From the NCBI RefSeq assembly GCF_047302285.1, contig NZ_CP154845.1:992001-1056000 (forward strand): DNA of 64,000 nt, given 5' to 3'. The notes beneath the pieces were generated by a model. It was not told the origin of the DNA. It saw only the letters and a program-made list of their open reading frames with translations, and made no database searches. The position numbers and the translations under genes are program-made. Each line of letters opens with the position of its first letter. The stretch's first letter is position 1. Origin of the DNA: Robertmurraya sp047302285 (GTDB taxonomy: Bacteria; Bacillota; Bacilli; Bacillales; Cytobacillaceae). Positions 52,676 through 61,532 of the stretch are shown here, piece after piece.

Positions 52676-53500
52676 ATGGAATGGATTGTTTTATTATCAA
52701 TAGGGTTAGCTGCAGGTACAATCGGTTCGCTCATCGGTTTAGGCGGTGGAGTCATTATTGTCCCCGCTCTGTTATATTTTAGTATGTATACGAATTTTTT
52801 ACATAATATTTCTCCACAGGTTGCTGTTGGAACTTCTTTAGTGATAATGATTTTTACCGGTCTTTCTTCCACATTAGCCTATTTAAAACATAAGACAGTA
52901 GATTATAAAAGTGGATTGATCTTTTTTCTTGGGAGTGGCCCTGGGGGAATGGTTGGTGCATGGGTCAATCAGGCGTTGAATATGCAAACATTCAATATCT
53001 TTTTTGGGATATTTATGATTTTCGTTTCAATTTTATTAATGGTGAATAACAAGCTGAAGCCCATGCCATTAAAAGCGGATAATGGAATTCACCGGCACTT
53101 TACCGATAATCAAGGACGTGAGTGGGAGTATGGATTTCGCCCGATGATGGCGATTATTATTGCCTTTTTGGTTGGATTTTCATCTGGATTATTCGGCATT
53201 GGTGGCGGTTCTTTAATGGTTCCTGTTATGCTACTCTTATTTATGTTTCCACCACATGTGGCTGTCGCTACCTCAATGTTTATGATTTTCTTGTCCTCCA
53301 TTGTAAGCTCAGCTACCCATATTAGCTTAGGTAACATTAATTGGCATTATGCCCTTCTTTTGATTCCAGGTGCTTGGGTAGGAGCAAGACTTGGAGCATA
53401 TATAAATATGAAATTAGCAAGCAAAACGGTTGTACATATCCTTCGCCTCATCTTAATTTTGGTTGGTCTCCGTTTGATCTATCAAGGGATTACTGGATAA
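52676..53500 (+). CDS. yunE: TauE/SafE-family anion exporter YunE
   Basis: A 274-residue membrane protein of the TauE/SafE (DUF81) family with eight or so hydrophobic segments in two related halves. Each half carries the family motif: GSLIGLGGGVIIVPAL near the start and GLFGIGGGSLMVPVM in the second half. Family members export sulfite, sulfoacetate or related organic anions; the substrate here is unknown. ATG 52676 has AGGGG 10 bases upstream; GTG 52670 is an alternative. Confidence 0.85.
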   Translation: MEWIVLLSIGLAAGTIGSLIGLGGGVIIVPALLYFSMYTNFLHNISPQVAVGTSLVIMIFTGLSSTLAYLKHKTVDYKSGLIFFLGSGPGGMVGAWVNQALNMQTFNIFFGIFMIFVSILLMVNNKLKPMPLKADNGIHRHFTDNQGREWEYGFRPMMAIIIAFLVGFSSGLFGIGGGSLMVPVMLLLFMFPPHVAVATSMFMIFLSSIVSSATHISLGNINWHYALLLIPGAWVGARLGAYINMKLASKTVVHILRLILILVGLRLIYQGITG

Positions 53501-53576
53501 AAGAATACGATAACCTGTTTACACGCTTTTCCTACTCTCAGCATAGAGTATAAGAGAGAGGAAAGGAGCGTTGAAA

Positions 53577-53879
53577 ATGATTGATTTATCGCCGATTATA
53601 ATTGAAGATCATACATTTTTAAGCGTATCTGTAGTTCTGCCAAAAACAAATCTGCTTGTGGTAACAAATGATAAAGGATATATTATGTGCGGTGCATTGG
53701 ACGTCGCTTTATTAAATGAAAAGCTCAAAGACAGGAAAGTAATCGCGGGTCGAGCGGTCGGAGTAAAGACGATTGAACAGTTATTAGAAGCGCCGCTTGA
53801 ATCAGTTACCTATGAAGCGGAAGCGCTAGGCATACACAAGGGTATGATTGGAAAAGATGCATTGCTAAAAATGGTTTAA
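53577..53879 (+). CDS. yunC: DUF1805 protein YunC
   Basis: A 100-residue protein of the YunC/DUF1805 family, a small alpha/beta fold of unknown function. Conserved parts GYIMCGALDVALLNEKLKDR and GRAVGVKTIEQLLEAPLESV are present. ATG 53577 is placed 8 bases after AAAGGAG; TTG 53571 is too close to that site. The gene order yunE-yunC-yunB is as in B. subtilis. Confidence 0.88.
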   Translation: MIDLSPIIIEDHTFLSVSVVLPKTNLLVVTNDKGYIMCGALDVALLNEKLKDRKVIAGRAVGVKTIEQLLEAPLESVTYEAEALGIHKGMIGKDALLKMV

Positions 53880-53904
53880 TTAAGTATTCACATCACAAAT
53901 AAAT

Positions 53905-53934
53905 AAAAGCCATCCGTGTTGACGGATGGCTTTT
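53905..53934 (+). terminator. Terminator after yunC
   Basis: A 13-bp perfect stem AAAAGCCATCCGT/ACGGATGGCTTTT with a GTTG loop. The remaining 53935-54234 gap holds a TATAAT at 53998-54003 without a good -35 and no gene. Confidence 0.92.
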
Positions 53935-54234
53935 ACATATTCTCACATGATTTGACAAATTGTGCGTAAAAACAGGACTAAAGTCTCATGAAGCGACTAT
54001 AATGTAAAGGATATGGTAGAATAAAAATAAGGTTATTTTCGTACGTATTGTGGTTTTTGCAGGTGGTCCAAATGCCGTGATCTGCGTTTCATACTTAGTC
54101 CAATTCACGGAAAAAATATGTAAGCACTTTTCTCAATTTATAGATCTTCTATTAATAATCTATGCTTTAAACGTCACAGCGTTTGAGAAAAGAGCTAATA
54201 ATAAACAAAAATAGTAGCGGAAATGGAGTTTGAG

Positions 54235-55341
54235 ATGAGATACATAGCAACAACGTCAGTGGAATCTGGGGCCATTCTTGCTCGAACGATCTATAATGAC
54301 AAAGGTCAGGTCTTGCTTAGTGAAGGAGTTCAGTTACAAGAGAGCCTCATTCAACGGTTATTGAATATTGGGATTCCGTTTATTTATATAAAGGACGCAC
54401 GTACAGATGATATCGATTATAAGGAAGTAATACCTAGAGAATTAAAAACAAAAGCTATTTCATCGATCCAAGAGACATTCGAGCAAATTAAAGTCGTGAA
54501 GACTCTACCGAGTTCAGTCGTCATTGAGAAATCCTCCCAAGCCTTAATGAATGTGATTCGAGAACTACATACCCATATCCAACATAATGAGAGCTTACTG
54601 TCGTTGTTATCTGATGTCTACACCTATGATGATTATATTTTCACCCATTCCTTTAATGTAACCATCTATTCTTTAGCGATCGGAAAAGAACTCGGATTTT
54701 CGACAAAGGAATTAGAAGTTCTTGGTTTAGGTGCTATCCTTCATGATGTTGGAAAAATGAAAGTTCCTACCGATGTTTTACTTAAGCCAGGGAAGTTAAC
54801 AGAGGAAGAATTTGAGCTAATTAAAAAGCATGCTGAGGATGGCTTTGATATGTTACGTAATGTTAAAACAGTATCTTTATTAGTGGCTCATTGTGCCTAT
54901 CAACATCATGAAAGACTCAATGGTTCTGGTTATCCTCGTGGCATAAAAAGAGATGAGATCCATCCTTATGCAAAAATTATTGCAGTGGCCGATGTTTTTG
55001 ATGCCGTGACGTCTGATCGGATTTATCGTGGAGCGATGTTACCACATAATGGACTGGAAATCTTATTTGCTGGTGCTGGTACTCTTTTTGACGAAGAAAT
55101 AGTCAAAGCTTTTCGTCGAGCAATTGCGATCTATCCTGTTGGTCTTACAGTCGAACTTAGCGATGGACGTAAAGGTGTTGTATCAAAACAAAATACGAAT
55201 GTCAGTGACCGACCAATTATAAGAATTCTAGAAGAAGAGGGGCAAAGCGTCTCCCACTATGAAATCAATCTAGAAGAAGAACTTTCAGTTGTCATCACGG
55301 GCTGTGATACAACATTTCAAAGAAAAGATTCAGTTATTTGA
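54235..55341 (+). CDS. HD-GYP domain phosphodiesterase
   Basis: A 368-residue protein. The N-terminal 130 residues are a mixed region (DUF3391-like). The HD-GYP domain spans about residues 135-310 with HSFNVTIYSLAIG, the metal site HDVGKMKVP, HAEDGFDML, HHERLNGSGYPRG and ADVFDAVTSDR. The signature is GSGYP rather than GYP preceded by DG, within normal variation. HD-GYP proteins hydrolyse cyclic di-GMP or related dinucleotides. ATG 54235 has GGAG 6 bases upstream; ATG 54223 lies in that site. Monocistronic, inserted between yunC and yunB. Confidence 0.88.
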   Translation: MRYIATTSVESGAILARTIYNDKGQVLLSEGVQLQESLIQRLLNIGIPFIYIKDARTDDIDYKEVIPRELKTKAISSIQETFEQIKVVKTLPSSVVIEKSSQALMNVIRELHTHIQHNESLLSLLSDVYTYDDYIFTHSFNVTIYSLAIGKELGFSTKELEVLGLGAILHDVGKMKVPTDVLLKPGKLTEEEFELIKKHAEDGFDMLRNVKTVSLLVAHCAYQHHERLNGSGYPRGIKRDEIHPYAKIIAVADVFDAVTSDRIYRGAMLPHNGLEILFAGAGTLFDEEIVKAFRRAIAIYPVGLTVELSDGRKGVVSKQNTNVSDRPIIRILEEEGQSVSHYEINLEEELSVVITGCDTTFQRKDSVI

Positions 55342-55346
55342 GATAG

Positions 55347-55394
55347 TCCCCCTTTTTACAGCATACATATAGCTTGTAAAGGGGGGATTTTTTT
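55347..55394 (+). terminator. Terminator overlapping the yunB ribosome binding site
   Basis: TCCCCCTTTTTACA pairs with TGTAAAGGGGGGA, followed by T7. The right arm is also the AAAGGGGGG ribosome binding site of yunB, and its TTG start lies in the U-tract. Confidence 0.75.
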
Positions 55395-56139
55395 GGCTAA
55401 GTTTCGCGGTCGGATACCCCGAAGAGGTCCGTTGCCGTTCAAATATGTATTACTTCTTACTGTTGTGTTTTTTACTTTTTCAACAATAGCTGGGCTCTGG
55501 ATCATTAATAAAGGCTTGAAGCCGACGCTTATGTCTTATGCAGAATCGCAAACAAGGCAAATTGCTTCGTTGATCATTAATGAAGCTTTATTAGAGCGGT
55601 CAGTCGTTGATATTAATGATGTGATCATGAAGGACACAGAAACCTCCCTCACAAACTTTGATACAGCTAAAATATATTCAATGCTGAGGGATACGACCCG
55701 TTTGATTTTGAATAATATCAAAAAGGCTGAGGATGGCGATTTAGAAGAATTACAGAGTATTTCAGATTTTGAATTTGAACAGATTGAGACGAATAACGGA
55801 AAAGGGATCCTCTATTATGTCCCACTAGGGCAAGCTACAAATAACGCATTACTCGGGAATTTAGGGCCGAAAATTCCCGTTCAATTTACGGCGATTGGAG
55901 ACATGGAGTCAAATATCGAAACAGAATTTAAGGAAGTCGGCATCAATAATGTTTATATTGAAGTAATCATCAGATTGAAGGTAAATGTTCAGGTGATTAT
56001 CCCATTTGCTACCGAGGTTGCTACATTAGAACAGCGTATTCCTATTGCTCTAGGAATATTAGAAGGAGATGTTCCTTTATATTATAATAATGGCGGACAA
56101 GAAGCAGTCCCTGCGATCGAATTACCAGTAGACGAATAG
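55393..56139 (+). CDS. yunB: Sporulation protein YunB
   Basis: A 248-residue sporulation protein with a basic N-terminus and one transmembrane anchor (YVLLLTVVFFTFSTIAGLWII, about residues 19-39). Extracellular segments include TRQIASLIINEA, FDTAKIYSML and the repeated beta-rich VEVIIRLKVNVQVIIPFATE typical of YunB. It starts at TTG 55393 with AAAGGGGGG 6 bases upstream. Mother-cell expression (sigma-E) is known for YunB in B. subtilis; the exact role is not defined. Confidence 0.9.
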   Translation: MAKFRGRIPRRGPLPFKYVLLLTVVFFTFSTIAGLWIINKGLKPTLMSYAESQTRQIASLIINEALLERSVVDINDVIMKDTETSLTNFDTAKIYSMLRDTTRLILNNIKKAEDGDLEELQSISDFEFEQIETNNGKGILYYVPLGQATNNALLGNLGPKIPVQFTAIGDMESNIETEFKEVGINNVYIEVIIRLKVNVQVIIPFATEVATLEQRIPIALGILEGDVPLYYNNGGQEAVPAIELPVDE

Positions 56140-56189
56140 GTAATATAATGTTATAGTAGAAACATAATTTCATAAACCTTATCATTTCG

Positions 56190-56364
56190 GTGGGGTAGAG
56201 GTGCATAATTTAAGAGTAGGCTATGTGAGGATGACAACGTTGAGCATAGTTAAAAGGAAATTGTGCCGAAGTAATAGAATGTGTCAGCGTTTTATTACTG
56301 GGGTTACTTTGAATAAGAGTGACACTGTCATTATGGGATATCCATAATGGGGAGCTACAGGTCG
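56190..56364 (+). promoter_or_regulatory. Lysine riboswitch (L-box)
   Basis: Conserved L-box blocks: GTAGAGGTGCATAATTTAAG, GAGGATGACAACGTTGAGC, TTGTGCCGAAGTAATAG, TTACTGGGGTTACTTTGAA, GTGACACTGTCATTATGGG and closing GGGGAGCTACA. It lies between yunB and the transporter gene and acts through the terminator at 56391. Confidence 0.96.
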
Positions 56365-56390
56365 GATGGAGAAACGAATTACTACAACAA

Positions 56391-56428
56391 AGAGTAATGG
56401 TAGAGTTTTTCTATCGTTACTCTTTTTT
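56391..56428 (+). terminator. Riboswitch-controlled terminator
   Basis: AGAGTAA..TAGAG / CTAT..TTACTCT stem followed by T7, just after the L-box. Confidence 0.88.
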
Positions 56429-56497
56429 TGTTTTATATTGGACCATCTAGAAGAAATTAATGTATAAGCTCCCTCTAATTTCAGAGGAGGAAGAAAC

Positions 56498-58057
56498 ATG
56501 TCAAACACTATTTTTTCATTAATACCCCCGATCGTCGCCATTTTAATGGTGATTTTAACGAGAAGGGTACTGTTGTCATTAGGAGTGGGGATTGTTGCTG
56601 CTGCGTTCCTATTAGCAGAGTTTCAGATCGGACAAACCTTGCAAATTATATTTGAGTCCGTTAAGGCAATATTTATTTCCGATGGGGAACTGAATACTTG
56701 GAATGTATATATCATTCTTTTCCTACTCATTTTAGGAATCATTACAGCATTCATCTCCATTTCGGGAGGAAGTCGTGCATTTGGTGAGTGGGCGATGAAA
56801 CGAGTCAAGACTAGAGTAGGAGCTCAACTTGTCGGGGCAATTCTAGGGATTATTATTTTTATTGACGACTATTTTAATGCACTTGCTGTGGGGCAAATTT
56901 CAAGACCGATTACAGATGGTCAAAAGGTTTCTAGAGCAAAACTTGCTTATTTAATCGATTCAACTTCTGCACCGGTGTGTGTCATTTCACCTATTTCAAG
57001 CTGGGGAGCTTATATTATTGCGATTATCGGGTCTATTTTCACAGCCCATCAAATTACAGAATATACTCCTTTCTCAGCCTTTATTCAAATGATTCCAATG
57101 AATTTATATGTGTGGGTATCATTTGCAATAGTTTTCCTTGTGATATATCGAAATATTAATGTAGGTCAGATGAAGCTACATGAAGAAAGAGCGATTTCAA
57201 GCGGTCAGTTATATGATCCAGAAAAAACGATTCCTGGCGAGTTAAAAGAGGATTTACCTGTCAGCTCAACAGGAACTGTAGGAGACTTAGTGTGGCCGAT
57301 TGTCGCACTAATAATTGGAACTGTCAGTTCTATGCTCTGGACTGGTTCCAATGCGATAGAAGGAAAGGCCACAATCCTTGCTATATTTGAAAATACTGAT
57401 GTTTCAGCTTCTCTACTCTATGGTGGATTAATTGGATTAGCTGTAACGATTCTAATGTATATTCGCCAAGTGAAGATCAAAAAAGGGGTATCAAGCAATA
57501 CGTTTTCACTTGGAATTATAGAAGGTTTAAAGTCTATGTTACCAGCTGTATATATTCTTTTATTTGCTTGGGCGATCGTCGATCTAATTGGTCAACTTGA
57601 AACAGGTAAATACTTGGCTAGCATTGTGGAGAGCTCGCAAATGAATACGGCATTCTTACCTGTTATTCTGTTCGTAATTGCTGGAATTATGGCTTTTTCA
57701 ACGGGAACATCATGGGGCTCATTCGGGATTCTATTACCGATAGCCGGAGAGATTGCCGTTTCGACGGATGTAGCTTTACTATTGCCAGCAATGGCTGCTG
57801 TTTTAGCCGGAGCGGTATTTGGAGACCATTGTTCTCCTATTTCTGATACGACGATTCTATCATCTACTGGTGCTGGTTCAAATCATATGGATCATGTATT
57901 AACGCAATTGCCATATGCCGTTATTTCAGCCGTAATTGCTGCTGTTGGCTACGTGTTGCTAGGATTTACTGGAAGTACGCTCATAGCTCTTGTGACAGTT
58001 GCAATCCTATTAGTAGGGGTTTACTTCGTATTAGGAAGAAACAAACAAGTACACTAA
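56498..58057 (+). CDS. lysW: NhaC-family transporter, lysine-riboswitch controlled (LysW type)
   Basis: A 519-residue membrane transporter of the NhaC Na+/H+ antiporter family with about twelve hydrophobic segments. It shows IIIFIDDYFNALAVGQ and STSAPVCVISPISSWGAY in the first half and FSTGTSWGSFGILLP, GDHCSPISDTTILSSTGAG in the second, the inverted-repeat signature. Control by an L-box in Bacilli has led to its assignment as a lysine transporter (LysW). The ribosome binding site is AGGAGG. Substrate inferred from the riboswitch. Confidence 0.88.
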   Translation: MSNTIFSLIPPIVAILMVILTRRVLLSLGVGIVAAAFLLAEFQIGQTLQIIFESVKAIFISDGELNTWNVYIILFLLILGIITAFISISGGSRAFGEWAMKRVKTRVGAQLVGAILGIIIFIDDYFNALAVGQISRPITDGQKVSRAKLAYLIDSTSAPVCVISPISSWGAYIIAIIGSIFTAHQITEYTPFSAFIQMIPMNLYVWVSFAIVFLVIYRNINVGQMKLHEERAISSGQLYDPEKTIPGELKEDLPVSSTGTVGDLVWPIVALIIGTVSSMLWTGSNAIEGKATILAIFENTDVSASLLYGGLIGLAVTILMYIRQVKIKKGVSSNTFSLGIIEGLKSMLPAVYILLFAWAIVDLIGQLETGKYLASIVESSQMNTAFLPVILFVIAGIMAFSTGTSWGSFGILLPIAGEIAVSTDVALLLPAMAAVLAGAVFGDHCSPISDTTILSSTGAGSNHMDHVLTQLPYAVISAVIAAVGYVLLGFTGSTLIALVTVAILLVGVYFVLGRNKQVH

Positions 58058-58060
58058 TAG

Positions 58061-58302
58061 AAAGGCTCTTTTCGCAAACATTGTTGCTATTTAGTCATAG
58101 ATAGGAGAATAAAGCCCTATTATTACTCGTTAAATTAGTATCAAGTAAGCGAAAAGTGCCGCGCAAAAATAATGTGTGTTCTAAAACCCCATTTGAGGGG
58201 TAAATGTCGGCCTCTGGACATTTACGAAAAAACCACAATCGTTACGAAAACAGCGAATAGAAAAGAAATGGAGGAGACGATACTTTTTCGTCTTCTTTTT
58301 TT
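58061..58302 (+). repeat. Intergenic structured region with dispersed repeat, copy 2
   Basis: The first 28 bases (AAAGGCTCTTTTCGCAAACA, TTGTTGCT) match 47571-47600 on the opposite strand. Further on there are hairpins CCCCATTTGAGGGG (58181-58200 area) and AAATGTC..GACATTT, with conserved-looking spacing, ending in GAGACGA/TCGTCTTC plus T7 at 58270-58302. Possibly a dispersed non-coding element or leader RNA. The rest of 58303-58550 is AT-rich with no gene. Confidence 0.5.
58270..58302 (+). terminator. Terminator-like hairpin upstream of the NSS gene
   Basis: GAGACGA..TCGTCTTC stem followed by T7. Confidence 0.75.
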
Positions 58303-58550
58303 GCGTTTAAAAGAATAGACTTACTATGAGCGGAAAGTTCTCTGCAAACAAGTTTATTACAATAATAATTAACTGAAAAAACATTCTTTTAAAAAAATTA
58401 TTACTTTTCCTGAAATAATGTTTTGACAGATGAAAAAAAACTAGATATACTAGCTTTAGTTATAATAAATAATCTGAAAATATAAAAAGTTTCCATTCTT
58501 CATTGAATTAAGGAAAAAGGATGGATTCCTAATGGGAGGTAGAAAGGACT

Positions 58551-60059
58551 ATGGAAAATCGTCCGCAATGGGGGACTAGAGCTGGCTTTATTTTAGCGGC
58601 TGTGGGTTCAGCTGTAGGGCTTGGAAACATTTGGCGTTTCCCTGCTACAGCATATGAAAATGGTGGGGGAGCATTTTTTATCCCATATTTATTCGCATTA
58701 TTAACAGCTGGGATTCCTTTACTTATTATGGAATTTACACTCGGACATAAATATCGCGGTTCCGCACCATTAACATTTGCCAGAATGAATAAGAAAGCGG
58801 AATGGCTTGGCTGGTGGCAAGTTGCTATCTCATTTGTTATTGCAACTTACTATGCTGTTATTATTGCTTGGGCATTAGCTTATACGATTTTTTCCATTAA
58901 TCAAAAATGGGGAAATGACACGGTTGGATTCCTTGTGGGGGATTACCTCCAAACAGCAGATCCAGGGGTAGTTGGTGGCATTGTTCCAGGTGTATTTATT
59001 CCATTAATTATTGTATGGGCGATCACGCTCGGTGTTTTATTCAAAGGAGTTAAAAAAGGAATTGAAATTGCGAACAGAATTATGATTCCAGCACTTGTTA
59101 TCTTATTCCTTATTATCGTTGTTCGCGCTGTGACATTAGATGGAGCTGCAGCAGGTCTTGATGCCTTCTTCAAGCCTGATTGGAGTCAAATCGCCAATGC
59201 GAAAGTTTGGGTAGCCGCTTATGGTCAGATATTTTTCAGTTTATCGATTGCCTTTGCGATTATGATTACGTATTCCAGTTATCTACCGAAGAAAACGGAC
59301 ATTACGAATAATGCCTTTATTACAGGCTTAGCGAATTCAAGTGTTGAATTACTAGCAGGTATCGGTGTATTTGCTGCCCTTGGATTTATGGCAGCCAATG
59401 CAGGAGTACCAGTTGATGAAGTAGTAAAAGGCGGAGTTCTTTTAGCCTTTGCAGTATTCCCAGAAATTATAAATCAATTTCCTGCCTTTAATGGATTCTT
59501 TGGATCCTTATTCTTTATCTGCTTAACACTTGCTGGACTTTCTTCTTTAATCTCTATCGTAGAAACCTTTGTGGCTGGGGTAGAAGATAAGTTTAAAATT
59601 TCCCGTACAAAGTCTGTTGCAATCGGTGGTGGATTAGCAGCGTTAATTTCTATTTTATTTGCGACTAAAGGCGGTTTGAACTTCTTAGATGCAGCCGATT
59701 ACTTTATCAACCAATTCGGTGTTGCATTAGCAGGTCTTGTCGAGGTTATCATCGTTGCTTGGGTATTGAAAGAACTTAAGAATATTCAGGACCATGCAAA
59801 CAGTATGTCTGATATTCGAATTGGGGCATGGTGGAGAATTAGCTTAGGCATCATTACACCAATTGTACTAGGATATATGATGGTTCAAAACATTATTACA
59901 AATATCAAGGACAACTATGAAGGCTATCCGACAGGTTTCCTTATTTACTCTGGTTGGGCAGTAGCAATAGGCGCTATTATCCTAGGCTTCATCTTTGCAG
60001 CATTTAAGTGGCAAAAAGGTACATTAACATTACCAGAACAAAAGGGGGTCTCTAAATAA
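58551..60059 (+). CDS. Sodium-dependent NSS-family transporter
   Basis: A 502-residue neurotransmitter:sodium symporter (SNF/NSS) with twelve hydrophobic segments. It begins with the family hallmark GFILAAVGSAVGLGNIWRFP and contains YENGGGAFFIPY (sodium and substrate sites) and IFFSLSIAFAIMITYSSYLP. It imports amino acids with Na+; in Corynebacterium, MetP of this family, paired with MetS, takes up methionine. Its ribosome binding site GGGAGG is 10 bases upstream. It is translationally coupled to the tiny subunit gene that follows. Confidence 0.92.
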   Translation: MENRPQWGTRAGFILAAVGSAVGLGNIWRFPATAYENGGGAFFIPYLFALLTAGIPLLIMEFTLGHKYRGSAPLTFARMNKKAEWLGWWQVAISFVIATYYAVIIAWALAYTIFSINQKWGNDTVGFLVGDYLQTADPGVVGGIVPGVFIPLIIVWAITLGVLFKGVKKGIEIANRIMIPALVILFLIIVVRAVTLDGAAAGLDAFFKPDWSQIANAKVWVAAYGQIFFSLSIAFAIMITYSSYLPKKTDITNNAFITGLANSSVELLAGIGVFAALGFMAANAGVPVDEVVKGGVLLAFAVFPEIINQFPAFNGFFGSLFFICLTLAGLSSLISIVETFVAGVEDKFKISRTKSVAIGGGLAALISILFATKGGLNFLDAADYFINQFGVALAGLVEVIIVAWVLKELKNIQDHANSMSDIRIGAWWRISLGIITPIVLGYMMVQNIITNIKDNYEGYPTGFLIYSGWAVAIGAIILGFIFAAFKWQKGTLTLPEQKGVSK

Positions 60060-60166
60060 TGTCAGCAAGTTCAGTTGTTATGATGATTGTTGGAATGGTC
60101 ATTATTTGGGGCGGCTTAGGCGCAAGTATACTCCATGCTGTAAAAAAAGCAAAAGAGGCCAAATAA
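60059..60166 (+). CDS. metS: MetS-like small subunit of the NSS transporter
   Basis: A 35-residue single-span membrane peptide (MSASSVVMMIVGMVIIWGGL then GASILHAVKKAKEAK). The ATG overlaps the last base of the NSS stop codon (TAATG). Small MetS/NSS-associated subunits have exactly this layout: one hydrophobic helix with an xWGGL motif and a basic tail. It probably stabilises or activates the transporter. An AAGGGGG sequence lies 12 bases upstream. Confidence 0.85.
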   Translation: MSASSVVMMIVGMVIIWGGLGASILHAVKKAKEAK

Positions 60167-60179
60167 TATCTGATGATAT

Positions 60180-60219
60180 AAAAAGCGGCAAGAGGACATT
60201 GCACCTCTTACCGCTTTTT
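60180..60219 (+). terminator. Terminator after metS
   Basis: AAAAGCGG.AAGAGG / CCTCTT.CCGCTTTT stem followed by T2-T6. Confidence 0.9.
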
Positions 60220-60270
60220 TAATATGTCTATTTTCCGGATGTTACACGTTAGAAAGGGCGCTTCTACGTA

Positions 60271-61260
60271 TTACTTTTTAGATTTTTGTCGCTCTTGTCT
60301 TTCCCAAAGTCGTAAGTGTGGATATGGGTCAAATGACCACTCTGTATATCCATTATCTTTATACATTCCATAGTGGAGGTGAGGTGGGAATTTTCCAGAT
60401 GTTCCAGGTGGTCCATAACCAGAGCTTCCTACACCGCCAATCACCATGCCTGGCTCAACGATTTGACCGAGTTTTAACTCTTTCGCAAATCCGCTGAGAT
60501 GAGCAAAATAATGATAGTTGTTATTTACATCGCGAATTCCGACTCTCCATCCTCCGTAACGGTTCCACCCTTTCATCTCCACAATCCCGTATGAGGTCGC
60601 TCTTACAGGCACTCCATAATCGGCAAATATATCAGTTCCTTCATGGATTCTCCGACCACCCCAACCGCGAGCATCTCCCCACGTATTGTTATAGCTATGA
60701 TTGCTTCTTAATGGAAGGGGAAAAGCATGGCCTTCAAGGTCAATTCTTCCAAAGTGCTTATATATTTTTGCCTTGTCGATAATGATTCCTACGGTCTTAT
60801 CGCGCTTAAAATAATCCCATAAGGCAATTTTGATATTATCGTGATCGACCCCATATGTTAGAAGGTATTGAGCAAAGGCGTGGATAACATCTTCTTCATC
60901 TTTAATATCTGCTTTGCCATCTCCATTTCCATCGTAGCCGATTCCGTTAAAAAATTTGATCGAAGTAGGATTTTGATCGTTAAGATTTGGATTCAATAAG
61001 CCTACCCATTCTTCTGGTTTAAAATAAATACCGATGATGCCGTCAGTATCTGGCAGGTCTCGTCTCACATTACGAATATTTCGTTCATACTGATCGACCG
61101 CCGCAATGTAATACCAAGGGATATTCGTTACAGCCTCTACTTTTTTATAAAGGATCATTCTTTGCTTATCTATTTCTTCTTCCTTCTCCGCATGTACCGG
61201 TGTTACGCTGATAAGTAGGGAAAGTATCATGAAAGGTAAAAATAATCGAAAATACCGCAC
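60271..61260 (-). CDS. lytH: Sporulation peptidase LytH (L-Ala-D-Glu)
   Basis: A 329-residue M23 (LytM-type) endopeptidase with an N-terminal signal peptide (SLLISVTPVHA). It removes peptide side chains in the spore cortex in B. subtilis. The catalytic zinc motif is visible: RIHEGTDIFADYG (HxxxD, about 195-207) and PPHLHYGMY (HxH, about 294-302). The middle part includes GIYFKPEEWVG, as in YunA/LytH. It starts at GTG 61260 with GGAGG 6 bases upstream. A TATACTA upstream (minus strand, about 61325-61319) resembles a sigma-G -10 element, but a matching -35 was not found. Confidence 0.9.
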   Translation of the reverse strand: MRYFRLFLPFMILSLLISVTPVHAEKEEEIDKQRMILYKKVEAVTNIPWYYIAAVDQYERNIRNVRRDLPDTDGIIGIYFKPEEWVGLLNPNLNDQNPTSIKFFNGIGYDGNGDGKADIKDEEDVIHAFAQYLLTYGVDHDNIKIALWDYFKRDKTVGIIIDKAKIYKHFGRIDLEGHAFPLPLRSNHSYNNTWGDARGWGGRRIHEGTDIFADYGVPVRATSYGIVEMKGWNRYGGWRVGIRDVNNNYHYFAHLSGFAKELKLGQIVEPGMVIGGVGSSGYGPPGTSGKFPPHLHYGMYKDNGYTEWSFDPYPHLRLWERQERQKSKK

Positions 61261-61532
61261 AAGAATCCTCCTCTGAAAAATTGTCGTTTCAAGCCTTCCC
61301 GATGGTTAAGGAGTTAGTATAATTTCAATAAAGTTGCTACTCGTTCATTCCCATAACTTAGTTTGTGACAATGGTTGGAATAAATAAATATCAATAATTG
61401 GTAATCTTATAAACCATAATTATCCAATCGGAACAACTTTCTTGTCTGTGCTACTAAGAGTATGATAAAGTGACATGAGTGGTAGTTTTGATACATATTG
61501 AACACTAATCATTAAAGGGATGGTGTATAGAA

